Notes under the pieces: generated by a model | Seen by the model: the letters and a program-made list of their open reading frames with translations, nothing else | The model's database searches: none | Told to the model about the DNA's origin: nothing | Source: Bifidobacterium breve | Lineage (GTDB): Bacteria > Actinomycetota > Acidimicrobiia > Acidimicrobiales > Microtrichaceae | Length of the DNA: 64,000 nucleotides | Direction: 5' to 3' | Assembly (NCBI GenBank): GCA_945901935.1 | Contig: CAMDLX010000003.1 | Coordinates: forward strand, 1 to 64,000 | Position numbers and translations under genes: made by a program | In this document: positions 28,837 through 38,973 of the stretch, piece after piece | Layout of the letters: each line of letters begins with the position of its first letter | How positions within the stretch are numbered: the stretch's first letter is position 1

Positions 28837-28845
28837 GAGCGTCAG
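28830..28845. promoter_or_regulatory. Operator site 6: CTGAC-acgagc-GTCAG
   Basis: Palindrome overlapping the 5' end of the DUF35 gene. Confidence 0.82.
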
Positions 28846-28874
28846 ATTACCATCACCGCGCTGCCTTCGCTGCC

Positions 28875-30374
28875 CTACGCGCTCCTAGCAAGATTTCGGT
28901 CGTTCTGAGCTGTCATACGAACCTCGGAACCGACCATCTCTTCGGCCTCTAATCGAGCTAGAAAGCCAGCCTCTTCAACCCGGCCGTACGCTCGGCCGGC
29001 ACCATGTGGAAGATCAACCACGAGTAGCCCCCACTGAGCAGAACCATCACGGCCGTGCACCACTGAATACGTCGCAATTTTGGCAGGGCCGGAATAGCTA
29101 TCGACGAGTGGAAGCGCAGTCGGCGCAGCCTGCGGCCCTGCTGGCTCAACTGCTGGCTCAGCTGCAGCCGAGGCAGGCTCAGTGCAGTACACCGCTGCGA
29201 TGTGCTTGGTCATGTGCATGCCCACCCCAGATACCAACCCGAATGAGCCAGGGTCTGCACGTAACACCTCAACCATCGCAGCAATTGAGTGCGACAGGTA
29301 GTTACTTGCAGGACCGCCCGCATAGGGCAGGCCGCCTGTCACGGTAAGCGAGCGGTCTGCACTCAGTAGGTCTATTCCAAGGGCATCAGCCGCAAAGTGA
29401 ACCGAAGAAGCAAAGCAGGAGTACAGGTCGAGGTGATCGATTTCTTCGATGCTCACATCGGCTTGCTGCAGAGCAGAACCAAAGGCTGTAGTCATCGCCT
29501 CTGAACGAGACAAGTCCGGATGCTCTGCGAGATACACCGCGTCAGTCGCATAGGAGGAGCCACGCAGATACACGCGACGATCTTGAGGGACTCCTAGGCG
29601 GTCAGCCGCTTCGTGGCTAGCGATGATCACTGCTGCAGACATGTCCACATCCATAAAGGCCACTGTTCGCTTGGTATAGGGATAGCCCACCAGGCGATTC
29701 TCTGCTGTCACATCAACTAGGTCTGCTGCCGAGCGGACCTGCGGAAACCACGCGTTGGGATTGTTTGCCGCTGTGTGAGTCATCGGGGCAAAGAGTTCAC
29801 CTATCTGGCGGCGATACAGCTCCGGTTCCACACTGAGTCGAGCTCGGCGCGCAATATCTCGTGCAGCAAACGTGAGCCAAGCTTGAAACACCTCATGGGC
29901 AATTTCGCTTGGGTGGAACGGTGCTTCAAAGGGAATCCCTTCTGGCTTTGCATGCCGGTAGGACCAGTTCGGCCTCTCTCCAGCACGCTTCAGACGCCTC
30001 TTTGTATCCAGCGCTTCTGCTCCGACCACGGCCGCAACCTCGAGTTGTCCAGCCGAAATCTGTGCTGCAGCAGCAGAGAGCAGTTGTTGCGGAACAGTGC
30101 CGCCGATTCCTGAGTAGGCAAGCCGTTGCGGTGTTATCCCAAGCTCGGCTGCTAAGCGCCCTGCGGGGTCGTCGTATGGCCAGGACATGCAGTACACGAG
30201 GTCAAGACTCTGCACTGCCGCTAGTGGATCGGAGGTCGCCTGGCAATCCTTCGCTGCGGATCGCAGCACCTCTGCAGCCATCAGGAGCGGCTCGGGTGCC
30301 TGCTCCTCGCCGGACAGATGCCAGGTGCGTTGGGATACGCCAATAATGCAGGGGGACTGAGGGTTGATGCTCAC
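28875..30374 (-). CDS. Acetyl-CoA acetyltransferase-like (thiolase-fold) protein
   Basis: IIGVSQRTW; AYSGIGGTVPQQLLSAAAAQISAGQLEVAAVVGAEAL; VTGGLPYAGGPASNYLSHSIAAM. Confidence 0.82.
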   Translation of the reverse strand: MSINPQSPCIIGVSQRTWHLSGEEQAPEPLLMAAEVLRSAAKDCQATSDPLAAVQSLDLVYCMSWPYDDPAGRLAAELGITPQRLAYSGIGGTVPQQLLSAAAAQISAGQLEVAAVVGAEALDTKRRLKRAGERPNWSYRHAKPEGIPFEAPFHPSEIAHEVFQAWLTFAARDIARRARLSVEPELYRRQIGELFAPMTHTAANNPNAWFPQVRSAADLVDVTAENRLVGYPYTKRTVAFMDVDMSAAVIIASHEAADRLGVPQDRRVYLRGSSYATDAVYLAEHPDLSRSEAMTTAFGSALQQADVSIEEIDHLDLYSCFASSVHFAADALGIDLLSADRSLTVTGGLPYAGGPASNYLSHSIAAMVEVLRADPGSFGLVSGVGMHMTKHIAAVYCTEPASAAAEPAVEPAGPQAAPTALPLVDSYSGPAKIATYSVVHGRDGSAQWGLLVVDLPHGAGRAYGRVEEAGFLARLEAEEMVGSEVRMTAQNDRNLARSA

Positions 30375-30429
30375 CGAAGTGGACCGAGTTCTCGACTAGC
30401 TGGACCAATCGCTCGACCTGCGGGACTGG

Positions 30430-31260
30430 TCACTCGCCCTTCCAGTTGGGCTCGCGCTTCTCTTTGAAAGCCAAGGGCCCCTCTTTGGCATCCGCTGTTG
30501 AGAAGATCTTGGTAGAGAGTTCCTGTTCCACCTGATAGGCATCGCTCAGTGTGCCGTTCAATCCGCGAATGACCGACTCCTTGGTGGCCTGAACTGCCAG
30601 CGGCGCATTTGCCAGGATTCGTCGAGCCCACATGCCCGCCCGAGGCAGAAGGTCAGGCGGCGAGACAATCTCGTTGAGTAGACCAAGTTCCAAGGCATGC
30701 TCCGCAGAAAATGCTTCAGCAGTCAGGAGAAACTCCATGGCAGCCGGGAAATTCAGTTGCCGGGGTAGCCGCGCTGTGGTTCCGCCTCCTGCAAAGAGCC
30801 CTCGCTTTGGTTCCATCACACCGAAGGTTGCGCTTGGAGTCGCAAGGCGAATGTCGGTGCCGCCCAACATCTCCATGCCCCCAGCAACACAGGGGCCATC
30901 GATCGCCGCAATGATCGGCTTGTAGATCTTGGCATTTCTCAGAACTGCTCGGGTCCCGTCTTCAAGCTTGCATCCATCAATCTCGGTGACCTCACCCTTG
31001 GCGATCTGCTCGGAGAGCGCCGTGACCTGCGGGATGTACGTCTTGAGGTCTGCGCCCGACATGAAGTTTCCTGGCACCCCCGTGATAATCGCAACCCACA
31101 GGTCATCCTCGTAACGAAACTCCCTCCACGCGGCTGCGAGGTCGCGAAAATGGAACATATCAAGGGAGTTGCGCGACTCGGGTCGGTCGATCGTGATCAG
31201 CATCGCGTGTTCAATTGCGGACCCGCCAAGCACTGGGTTTCGTTCCACATGAATAGTCAC
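30430..31260 (-). CDS. Enoyl-CoA hydratase/isomerase family
   Basis: MLITIDRPESRNSLDMF; AIDGPCVAGGMEMLGGTDIRLA; GTG start at 31260. Confidence 0.88.
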   Translation of the reverse strand: MTIHVERNPVLGGSAIEHAMLITIDRPESRNSLDMFHFRDLAAAWREFRYEDDLWVAIITGVPGNFMSGADLKTYIPQVTALSEQIAKGEVTEIDGCKLEDGTRAVLRNAKIYKPIIAAIDGPCVAGGMEMLGGTDIRLATPSATFGVMEPKRGLFAGGGTTARLPRQLNFPAAMEFLLTAEAFSAEHALELGLLNEIVSPPDLLPRAGMWARRILANAPLAVQATKESVIRGLNGTLSDAYQVEQELSTKIFSTADAKEGPLAFKEKREPNWKGE

Positions 31261-31278
31261 GTTTGATGCCTTTCCAAG

Positions 31279-31300
31279 AACCTGACGCCCGTGTCAGGTT
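31279..31300. promoter_or_regulatory. Operator site 7: AACCTGAC-gcccgt-GTCAGGTT
   Basis: Perfect 8-bp arms in the divergent region 31260/31319; extra half-site GTCAG at 31305-31309. Confidence 0.86.
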
Positions 31301-31318
31301 TTCTGTCAGAATACCAGT

Positions 31319-32560
31319 ATGAACTGGACTCCACCACCACGTTCGGCTTGGGTCGACAAACTCGTACAGGTTGGCCAATCCCTTGGAGATGATGGCGCCG
31401 CGATGATCTCACTCGACCCCGAGGAACTCCTTGTTGGCGCACAGTCAGCAACAGGACTGCAGGATTTTGGGGATGACTGGTTTGAGGTCCCGTACCGCTG
31501 GCTCCTGGAATCAATGCAGAATGAGGCACAACTGCACCTCCCAGGCAGGCTGCGGGCGCGAACCGAAATTGACCGCATTCTTGCAAACCGACTGCGACTG
31601 GTTGAGCTCTGGAAAGAATCACCAACGCTGCTCACCGGCACAGTGGAGAAACCGATTTTTGTAACGGGCCTTGGCAGGTCCGGGACCACCTTGTTGCATG
31701 AATTACTAGCGCTCGATGACGGGGTCCGCTCCCCGCAACTCTGGGAGTTGATGTACTCAGTGCCGCCACCCCAAGCCGGCTCGTACGAAACCGACCTTCG
31801 TATTTCGCGTGCTGATGATGAGATCACGGTGATGGATGAGATGGTCCCGGCGTTTACCTCGATGCATGAGAACCGAGGTTTCTTGCCGACCGAATGCATC
31901 TTTGCTTTCGCACATCAATTCTCGAGCGACATGTTCACTGGCCTCTACAACGTGCCGAGCTACATGATTTCAAGATCGGGGCTTGATCACGCTCCCGAGT
32001 ACTCCTGGCACCGCAGGATGCTCACCACCCTCAGTTCTGCTCATCCCGGCCGGTGGGTACTGAAAGCGCCTTCGCACTTGTCCTCATTGCCCTTGCTATT
32101 CCAGGAGTATCCAGACGCCCGGGTGGTCATTACCCACCGCGACCCACTTCGCGTCATTGGATCACTAGCAGACCTCATGGCCACGCTTCACTGGATGCAC
32201 TCTGATCACGTCGACCACGCTGGAATCGCAGAGCTGCTTGGATTCGGTCTCGGCTACCTGATGGATGAGGTAACTGCTGTACGAGACTCTGCCGTACTAC
32301 CAGAGGACCAGATCTCTGACGTGATCTATCAGGACCTGATCGCTGACCCAGTTGCAGTGATTACTGCCTTGTACTCCGACTGGGACTTGGAACTCACCGA
32401 AGAATATCTAGAACGCGTTCGAAGCTATATCGCTGCCAGACACACCGACAGGTCAAATGCTCACGCATATCGGTTCGAAGATACTGGCCTGAACCTTGCC
32501 GAGAATCGGGAGCGCCTCGCCCCCTATCAAGAACGGTTCGGAGTTATCTCCGAGGTTTAG
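31319..32560 (+). CDS. Sulfotransferase family protein
   Basis: PIFVTGLGRSGTTLLHELLALD; PDARVVITHRDPLRVIGSLADLMATLHWMHSD. Confidence 0.85.
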   Translation: MNWTPPPRSAWVDKLVQVGQSLGDDGAAMISLDPEELLVGAQSATGLQDFGDDWFEVPYRWLLESMQNEAQLHLPGRLRARTEIDRILANRLRLVELWKESPTLLTGTVEKPIFVTGLGRSGTTLLHELLALDDGVRSPQLWELMYSVPPPQAGSYETDLRISRADDEITVMDEMVPAFTSMHENRGFLPTECIFAFAHQFSSDMFTGLYNVPSYMISRSGLDHAPEYSWHRRMLTTLSSAHPGRWVLKAPSHLSSLPLLFQEYPDARVVITHRDPLRVIGSLADLMATLHWMHSDHVDHAGIAELLGFGLGYLMDEVTAVRDSAVLPEDQISDVIYQDLIADPVAVITALYSDWDLELTEEYLERVRSYIAARHTDRSNAHAYRFEDTGLNLAENRERLAPYQERFGVISEV

Positions 32561-33684
32561 AGCTGAATGATTCGAGCTGTCGGATGAGGCGGATTCTCTG
32601 CGAGCACCCAACGCACAAGCATGTAGCCCTCGGTGCGGCCACCAGTATCAATCCAATTCGCCGTACCAGGGTCCTCGGCAGCAATCACTAGCCGCCAGGA
32701 GCCATCCTCGCTCCGCTGCGCATTCTGATCATTCAGGCAAGTGGTTGAGTAGCGGGAGTCGTAGGACTCCATCCACGGATTGGTCACGGTGAGACCCCAA
32801 TACGTGAAGGGTAATTCAGGCGCCTGCACGGTCACCTCGAGCGCCTCACCTTGCGCCAAGCGGAACAGGCCGCCGTGATAGGTCATGTCGGCATCGGAGT
32901 GACTCTGAAGCTCAGAGTCCTGATCTTCGACATGCTCAGCTCCGCTTTTGCCGCCAAAGTGATTCAGATTTGCCTCGGCCCCAGACCAAATCTCGGCGCA
33001 AGCGTGACCAACAAAGGACAAAAACATCGCGGCGAATTCAAGTTGCGGCGCAAACTCACTTGCAGTGCAACGAGGAGGGGGCACCTCGCCCACGAGTTGG
33101 ATTCTTAACTGTGATGGTCGCTGAGTTTGCTTGTCATGAAAGGTCTCACGAATAGCGACTTGACCGCAGTCTGGCTCTAGTTGAATCCAGTTTCGAACTC
33201 CCTCGGGGCGCACAGCAGAGAGCCAGATATCAACCTCACCATCGCTGCCGAGTTCGAAGCTATCTAGATGCACCTGCGAGAGCGTCCCGGTCCGACCCCC
33301 CATCGGCCCCTTGCCAACCGGAGTGCCAAAGGTAAGGCCCACGTACGGGGCCTCTCCTCGTGTTCCCGTCATGTGGTACGTCTGCGATGAGTCAAGTGCG
33401 CAGAACCAATAGGTCACATCAGGGTTATCCACCATCAGCTTTCGAAAGGGAGTCTGCGAGACAAAAAGCTCTGGGTGTAATGCATCGTTCTTCTCGATGA
33501 ACCACTCCTGTGCCAGTGAAGCCAACCGAGTTGCCCAGCGATACCCCTCCGCTAAATCTTGTGCAGTATGAGGAACCGGAGCCGCCAACATCCAGTCCAC
33601 TGCCGCTCGCTGCGCGTCCAGCCAACCCTCGAAGGCGCTTGCCAAGCGTTCAGTATCAGAAGCCACTGCTGCATCTTCAGTCAT
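32557..33684 (-). CDS. DUF1214-type protein, paralogue of CDS 6564..7766
   Basis: VDNPDVTYWFCALDSSQTYHMTGTRGEAPY ... GEVDIWLSAVRPEG; start MTEDAAVASD at 33684. Confidence 0.65.
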   Translation of the reverse strand: MTEDAAVASDTERLASAFEGWLDAQRAAVDWMLAAPVPHTAQDLAEGYRWATRLASLAQEWFIEKNDALHPELFVSQTPFRKLMVDNPDVTYWFCALDSSQTYHMTGTRGEAPYVGLTFGTPVGKGPMGGRTGTLSQVHLDSFELGSDGEVDIWLSAVRPEGVRNWIQLEPDCGQVAIRETFHDKQTQRPSQLRIQLVGEVPPPRCTASEFAPQLEFAAMFLSFVGHACAEIWSGAEANLNHFGGKSGAEHVEDQDSELQSHSDADMTYHGGLFRLAQGEALEVTVQAPELPFTYWGLTVTNPWMESYDSRYSTTCLNDQNAQRSEDGSWRLVIAAEDPGTANWIDTGGRTEGYMLVRWVLAENPPHPTARIIQL

Positions 33685-33688
33685 GAGT

Positions 33689-34639
33689 TCAACTTTCCGT
33701 TGGATCGATTGAAGGTAAAATTCCCAATGACGCAACTGCCTCGAGCTGCTCAACAAACTGAGGCAACGAGTTCTGCAGCATGCGCAGGTTCACATGAGTT
33801 GCGCCGAGTTCCTGCAGCGAGCGAAGACGGTCCAAACTGCGATGAGGATCGTTGACAGGGTCAAGTTCCTCTGCCCCGAGCACGACATCGAAAGGTAGGT
33901 CGCGCTCCTCCCAGAACTGCGAGTTCCTGAGTTCCGCCAGCAGGCCGGAAAGTTGCTGATCATTCAATCCAAACGGGACCCAGCCGCTGCCTAGTTCGCA
34001 GGCACGTCGTAGCGATCGAGCAGTCCGACCCCCGATCCAGATGGTCGGATCGGTAGTCAGTGCGCAGGGGTCAACGACAAGACTAGAGAAGCGGAAGAAT
34101 GCCCCGTCGTACTTTGGCTCTGCCACTCCCCAAGCTGAGCGAAGACCGCTCAGAAAGTCATCTGTTCGAGCACCGCGATCGGCGAACGGTACGTCGAGCA
34201 GTTCGAACTCCTCGTGCAGTGAGCCCACTCCGACACCAAGAATCACTCGCCCACCCGAGAGTACGTCAAGGGTGCCGTAGGTCTTCGCCACCTGGAGCGG
34301 ATGGTGGTACGAACCAACCAGAACATGGGTTGCTAGAGCAATCCGCGAGGTCACGGCGGCCATCCAACTGAGCGTGACTGCCGGGTCGTAGTACCGCGTT
34401 CCTCGTGCTTGACCCGTAGCTGAGACTGCCTGAGAGGGAACAGCCACGTGCTCGGAACACGTCAGGTGGTGAAACCCCAACCGATCTGCTTCCTGAGCAA
34501 TGACTCGAATGTCCTCGGGGGTAGCGGTGAGTTCCCAGGGTTGACCAACCCGGGGGTTCATCGAAAGTACTGGCGTCACGATGCCAAGCTTCAAGGGTGC
34601 TTCCTGCCCTGCGTACTTCTCCCCTGCATCGCTCACCAA
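33689..34639 (-). CDS. LLM-class (F420-dependent) oxidoreductase
   Basis: ADRLGFHHLTCSEHVAVP; GTLDVLSGGRVILGVGVGSLHEEFELL. Confidence 0.86.
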   Translation of the reverse strand: MVSDAGEKYAGQEAPLKLGIVTPVLSMNPRVGQPWELTATPEDIRVIAQEADRLGFHHLTCSEHVAVPSQAVSATGQARGTRYYDPAVTLSWMAAVTSRIALATHVLVGSYHHPLQVAKTYGTLDVLSGGRVILGVGVGSLHEEFELLDVPFADRGARTDDFLSGLRSAWGVAEPKYDGAFFRFSSLVVDPCALTTDPTIWIGGRTARSLRRACELGSGWVPFGLNDQQLSGLLAELRNSQFWEERDLPFDVVLGAEELDPVNDPHRSLDRLRSLQELGATHVNLRMLQNSLPQFVEQLEAVASLGILPSIDPTES

Positions 34640-34695
34640 GTTGCTCCCTTCTGATTGCTCACTGCAAGTAGAAACTGGGCTGCTGCGAGGGCAGC

Positions 34696-36204
34696 TCAGA
34701 AGGGAGAGTCGCCAAGATTCATCATGATGGTCTTGGTCTCTAAGAACTCATCGATTCCTTCGTGGCCACCTTCGCGCCCCATACCCGAGGCTTTGAAGCC
34801 ACCGAAGGGAGCGTTTGGTAGCACTGTGTAACCGTTCACGCCGAAGGTGCCAGCACGAATGGACCGTGCAACCCGCATGGCCCTTGAAGAGTCAGCAGTA
34901 TGCACTGACGCACCAAGGCCGTAGTCGGTGTCGTTTGCCAACTCAATTGCATGGGCTTCGTCACGGAATGGGATGACTGCGAGCACGGGACCAAAAACTT
35001 CTTCTCGGGCGATACGCATCTGATTGGTGACTCCTGCAAACAGCGTCGGGTTGACGAAGTTTCCGGAGGCAAGGTCACCGGCCGGGCGATCCCCGCCGGT
35101 GATCAACTCGGCTCCCTCTTCTTGGGCAGAGGCAATCAGGCCCATCACCTTGTTGAGTTGCCGCTCATTGATCAGCGCTGACGAAGTAGTAGCAGGGTCA
35201 TACGGGTCGCCAAAGGTTGTCATGGCGGCCATCGCTGCGGCACGTTCTACAAGTGGATCGTGAATCGACTCATGTACGAGCAGGCGCGTATGACACACAC
35301 AGCCCTGGCCTGACAGTCCCATAGAGACCATCCCCATCGCCATAGCTGCCACTGCGTCGAGGTCGACATCAGGAAAGACAATGTTGGGACTCTTGCCACC
35401 AAGTTCCAAACTGACTCGAGCCACCCGGTCAGCTGCTGCATGCAGCATGCGAGAGCCAACAGCGCGGGAACCAGTAAAGGAGATTTTGTCTACACGAGGA
35501 TCAGTGATGAGTGCCTCGCCAGTGGGCTCGGGTGGGCCAGTCACTAGGTTGAACACACCATCAGGAATACCCGCCTCGGCCAGAAGCCCGGCAAGGCGAA
35601 TGGAGGTGAGCGAGGCCCACTCGGATGGTTTGAGTACCACGGTGCAGCCGGCAGCAAGTGCTGGCGCGACCTTTTGACCAAACAGCATCAGCGGGGCATT
35701 CCACGGAATGATCGCAGCTACGACCCCCACAGGCTCACGCACTGTCATCGGGAACCAATCGTTATTCAGATACGAGGGCAGGGTCTCTCCGCTAATGCGA
35801 TCCACCCATCCAGCTTGGTAGTCAAAGATGTCGGCCAAAATCTCGCCCGAGAGTTGGTAGACCGCACCGAATGAGACTGGCACGCCATTGTCCATGGTCT
35901 GCAGATGAGCCAGATCTTCGGCCTGTTCGCCAATCAATTGCGAAACCCGCTGAAGGATGCGCTTGCGTTCCCGAGCAGCCATCCGACCCCAAGGTCCAGA
36001 ATCGAATGCAGTTCGTGCCGCAGTAACTGCGGCAGCCACATCCTCGGCCTCGGCCACTGCGATCGTGGTGATCTCTTCATTGGTTGCTGGATGGATATGG
36101 GTCCAGGTTTGGCCACCTGAGGCGGGAACCCATTTGCCGTCAATAAAGAGTTGCCCAGGGCTAATGCCAAGGCGTTCACGCTGATTCAGAACAGAGACAG
36201 CCAT
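34696..36204 (-). CDS. Aldehyde dehydrogenase
   Basis: PWNAPLMLFGQKVAPALAAGCTVVLKPSE; VSLELGGKSPNIVFPDVD; GQGCVCHTRLLVHESI. Confidence 0.93.
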   Translation of the reverse strand: MAVSVLNQRERLGISPGQLFIDGKWVPASGGQTWTHIHPATNEEITTIAVAEAEDVAAAVTAARTAFDSGPWGRMAARERKRILQRVSQLIGEQAEDLAHLQTMDNGVPVSFGAVYQLSGEILADIFDYQAGWVDRISGETLPSYLNNDWFPMTVREPVGVVAAIIPWNAPLMLFGQKVAPALAAGCTVVLKPSEWASLTSIRLAGLLAEAGIPDGVFNLVTGPPEPTGEALITDPRVDKISFTGSRAVGSRMLHAAADRVARVSLELGGKSPNIVFPDVDLDAVAAMAMGMVSMGLSGQGCVCHTRLLVHESIHDPLVERAAAMAAMTTFGDPYDPATTSSALINERQLNKVMGLIASAQEEGAELITGGDRPAGDLASGNFVNPTLFAGVTNQMRIAREEVFGPVLAVIPFRDEAHAIELANDTDYGLGASVHTADSSRAMRVARSIRAGTFGVNGYTVLPNAPFGGFKASGMGREGGHEGIDEFLETKTIMMNLGDSPF

Positions 36205-36209
36205 GACCT

Positions 36210-36632
36210 CTACCTCGCCACTGCTACTGCGCTGCCCGAGATTTTGATCTCGCCGTCTGCATTGGTGACCTGACAATCTAGGTCGACAAGTCGCTCACCG
36301 TTTTCTTCGCGAGAAGCAGTGACCACGGTCTTTGTCGTCAGCACCTCATCGGGCCAGGTCTGCTTGGTAAAGCGAACCTTGTAGGACTTGAGGTTTCCTA
36401 CCCCGACATAGTTGGTCAGCGCCGTCGCGAGCAGACCAGCAGTGAACATCCCGTGGCCGAACACACTCGGCATGCCGGCAGCTTGCGCGCTGACCTCATC
36501 TGAATGCATCGGGTTGAAATCACCAGAGGCACCCGCGTACATCACCAGGTCCATTCGGGTGAGCTTGTGACTCGTCACGGGCCCCTCATCTCCCACTGCA
36601 ACCTCATCGAACTTCAGTCCTTCTTGCGACAT
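36210..36632 (-). CDS. MaoC-like dehydratase
   Basis: YAGASGDFNPMHSDEVSAQAAGMPSVFGHGMFTAGLLA hot-dog hydratase motif. Confidence 0.9.
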   Translation of the reverse strand: MSQEGLKFDEVAVGDEGPVTSHKLTRMDLVMYAGASGDFNPMHSDEVSAQAAGMPSVFGHGMFTAGLLATALTNYVGVGNLKSYKVRFTKQTWPDEVLTTKTVVTASREENGERLVDLDCQVTNADGEIKISGSAVAVAR

Positions 36633-36690
36633 GCGAACCCCCTAGTACTCGGTGTGTGCTTCTACTCGAACCGACTTTGACAAAGTGTAC

Positions 36691-36706
36691 CTGACACGAG
36701 CGTCAG
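36691..36706. promoter_or_regulatory. Operator site 8: CTGAC-acgagc-GTCAG
   Basis: Upstream of the MaoC/ALDH/LLM/DUF1214 (-) operon; identical N6 to site 6. Confidence 0.82.
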
Positions 36707-36729
36707 TTTCTCAAGACCTAGACGAAGCC

Positions 36730-37749
36730 TCAGCCTGTTGAGAAGATCAGCTCGGCTAGTCGATCGTGATGCCAGCTAGCGCTGCCGAGCAACTGCTCGC
36801 TCGCCTGAGCGCGCCGCAATCTCAGATGAAGGTCATGCTCCCAAGTGAATCCAATCCCACCCAGGCTTTGCAGGCCATCTCGGGCCCACCTACGCGCTGC
36901 AGCGCCAGCGGCCGCCTTCGCAACATGCACTGCGTGATGCTGCTCAGCGGCATCCGAATCCAAACACATTGCTGCGAAATACACCGCAGCATCAGCGCGT
37001 TCGAGCAAGAGAGCAGCATCAACCAGCTTCCACTGCAGACCTTGGAAGGAACCCACCGGGCGATCAAACTGCACCCGCTCGCGTACGTATTCAAGGGTTG
37101 CATCCATCAACCATCGGCCCACCCCAATGAGTTCAGCGGCTAGCGCTACCGTGCCCCGGTTCAGCACAGCAGCAAGTTCCTCTGCGCTTACGTCGGTTGT
37201 ATCTAACCCAACTGGAACATCGAATTGAAACACCGGCCGGGAGCGATCAAGTGTTGCCACTTCCTGAAGGCTCAACTCTGTAGTCGGCACACAGCTCACC
37301 GCGTTCTGTGCGCTCAGAATGGCAACCAGATCTACTTCCTTGGCGTGTGGCACAAAGCTGCGCACGGGATCTTCGCTGAGTACCCAATAACCATCGCTAC
37401 CGCAGACTGCCACCGTTCCCGTTATCTCCCCCGCAGCCACTTGGTCGGCTAAGGGATGCTCAATCAAACGGAGGAGCGGCAAAAACATAGAGGTGTTGAC
37501 CCACCCTGGCCCAGGTGCCAGAACGCGACCCGCTTCTTCCATAAACAGACAGAGATCGACAACTGGGGCATCTCCGAGTGCAGCCCAGTCGCGCAGGTGC
37601 CGGTCAAAGAAAGTACGCGCGTCTTCTGGCCCCGCACTTGTCACATCGTAGAAGGCATCTCGGATCAGGCTCGGTGGGCATTCATTGCCAAACATCGACC
37701 GAGCCGTCTCACGAAGCAGCACCTGCTCCTCATTCAGCGTGAAGTCCAC
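36730..37749 (-). CDS. Acyl-CoA dehydrogenase (short, partner-type subunit)
   Basis: YVRERVQFDRPVGSFQGLQWKLVDAALLLERADAAVYFAA; LGGIGFTWEHDLHLRLRRAQ. Confidence 0.88.
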   Translation of the reverse strand: MDFTLNEEQVLLRETARSMFGNECPPSLIRDAFYDVTSAGPEDARTFFDRHLRDWAALGDAPVVDLCLFMEEAGRVLAPGPGWVNTSMFLPLLRLIEHPLADQVAAGEITGTVAVCGSDGYWVLSEDPVRSFVPHAKEVDLVAILSAQNAVSCVPTTELSLQEVATLDRSRPVFQFDVPVGLDTTDVSAEELAAVLNRGTVALAAELIGVGRWLMDATLEYVRERVQFDRPVGSFQGLQWKLVDAALLLERADAAVYFAAMCLDSDAAEQHHAVHVAKAAAGAAARRWARDGLQSLGGIGFTWEHDLHLRLRRAQASEQLLGSASWHHDRLAELIFSTG

Positions 37750-37788
37750 GGTAACCCCCTTCTCAATCGGAACTCTCTCGGCAGGACC

Positions 37789-38973
37789 TCAACCACGGGG
37801 AAGGCCCAACACACGGGTTGCAACAACGTTGCGTTGAATCTCTGAGGTTCCGCCGCCGATGGTTGCGGCAAGCGAGATCTGCCAGGACTGCTGCCAGCGG
37901 CCGCCCTCCTCAACAAGCTCGGGGTCAACTACTGCGGCATACGGGCCTTGCAGTTCCATGCCGAAGGCGTACAGACGCTGTCGTAGTTCAGAGGTTGCCA
38001 GCTTCATAAACGAGTGCTCTGGAGCAGAAGACCCCTGAGCGAATGAGGCAAACCCCTTGTAGCCAAGGGCCCGAAGCGAATGCACCTCCTCGTACAGTTC
38101 AGCAAGCTTGCGGCGCACTACCCCATCGTTTTCAAGGCCTTGTCTACGGGCGATCTCTACAAGACCCTCGAGTGCGCGCTGTGCGCTCGAGACGCTTTCC
38201 ACCCAGAGCGCACCGCGCTCATGTGCCAGAGAGCCCATCGTTATTCGCCAGCCCGAATTGAGGTCTCCTACAAGGTTCTCTTTAGGAACGACCACCTCGT
38301 TCAAGAACACTTCGGCAAACTCGATCGCCCCAGTTAGGTGCCGCAAGGGCCGAACCTCAAGACCAGGAGAATCCATGTCAATGATGAGCACAGAGATTCC
38401 CTTGTGCTTAGCAACGCTGGTATCGGTACGGACGTAGCAGAAACATTTTTCTGCCACCATCGCGTAACTCGTCCAGACCTTCTGCCCGGTGACAATAAAG
38501 CTGTCCCCGTCAGGAACGGCTCGAGTTTGCAGACTCGCTAAGTCAGACCCAGCATCTGGTTCACTCATGCCGACACACCACACCGTGTCGCCCCGAATTG
38601 CTGACGGCGCCATGCTCTTTTGTTGCTCGTTTCCGAACTCCAACAGGCTGGGCCCAACGATTGCATACCCGCCGAAATGGACTGACCGTGAGACTCCGCG
38701 GCTTGCCAGTTCCTCCATAAATATCAGGGTCTGTAGCGGGGTTGCATTGCGGCCACCAAGCTCTGGCGGGTAGCTCGGTACCATCCACCCGCTATCAAAT
38801 AACTTGGCCTGAAACTCACTGGCCCACTGAGGAATCTCGGGTGACTCATCACCGATCCAGTCCCGTCCACCCTTCATCTCCTCGGGAACTTCAGCGTCCA
38901 AGAACGCAACAAGTTCGGCACGAAATGCTTCTTCTTCTGCCCCCCAGGCCAGTTGCACCGGATCAACCCACAT
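37789..38973 (-). CDS. Acyl-CoA dehydrogenase
   Basis: MSEPDAGSDLASLQT; VTGQKVWTSYAMVAE; GGGTSEIQRNVVATRVLGLPRG. Confidence 0.9.
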   Translation of the reverse strand: MWVDPVQLAWGAEEEAFRAELVAFLDAEVPEEMKGGRDWIGDESPEIPQWASEFQAKLFDSGWMVPSYPPELGGRNATPLQTLIFMEELASRGVSRSVHFGGYAIVGPSLLEFGNEQQKSMAPSAIRGDTVWCVGMSEPDAGSDLASLQTRAVPDGDSFIVTGQKVWTSYAMVAEKCFCYVRTDTSVAKHKGISVLIIDMDSPGLEVRPLRHLTGAIEFAEVFLNEVVVPKENLVGDLNSGWRITMGSLAHERGALWVESVSSAQRALEGLVEIARRQGLENDGVVRRKLAELYEEVHSLRALGYKGFASFAQGSSAPEHSFMKLATSELRQRLYAFGMELQGPYAAVVDPELVEEGGRWQQSWQISLAATIGGGTSEIQRNVVATRVLGLPRG

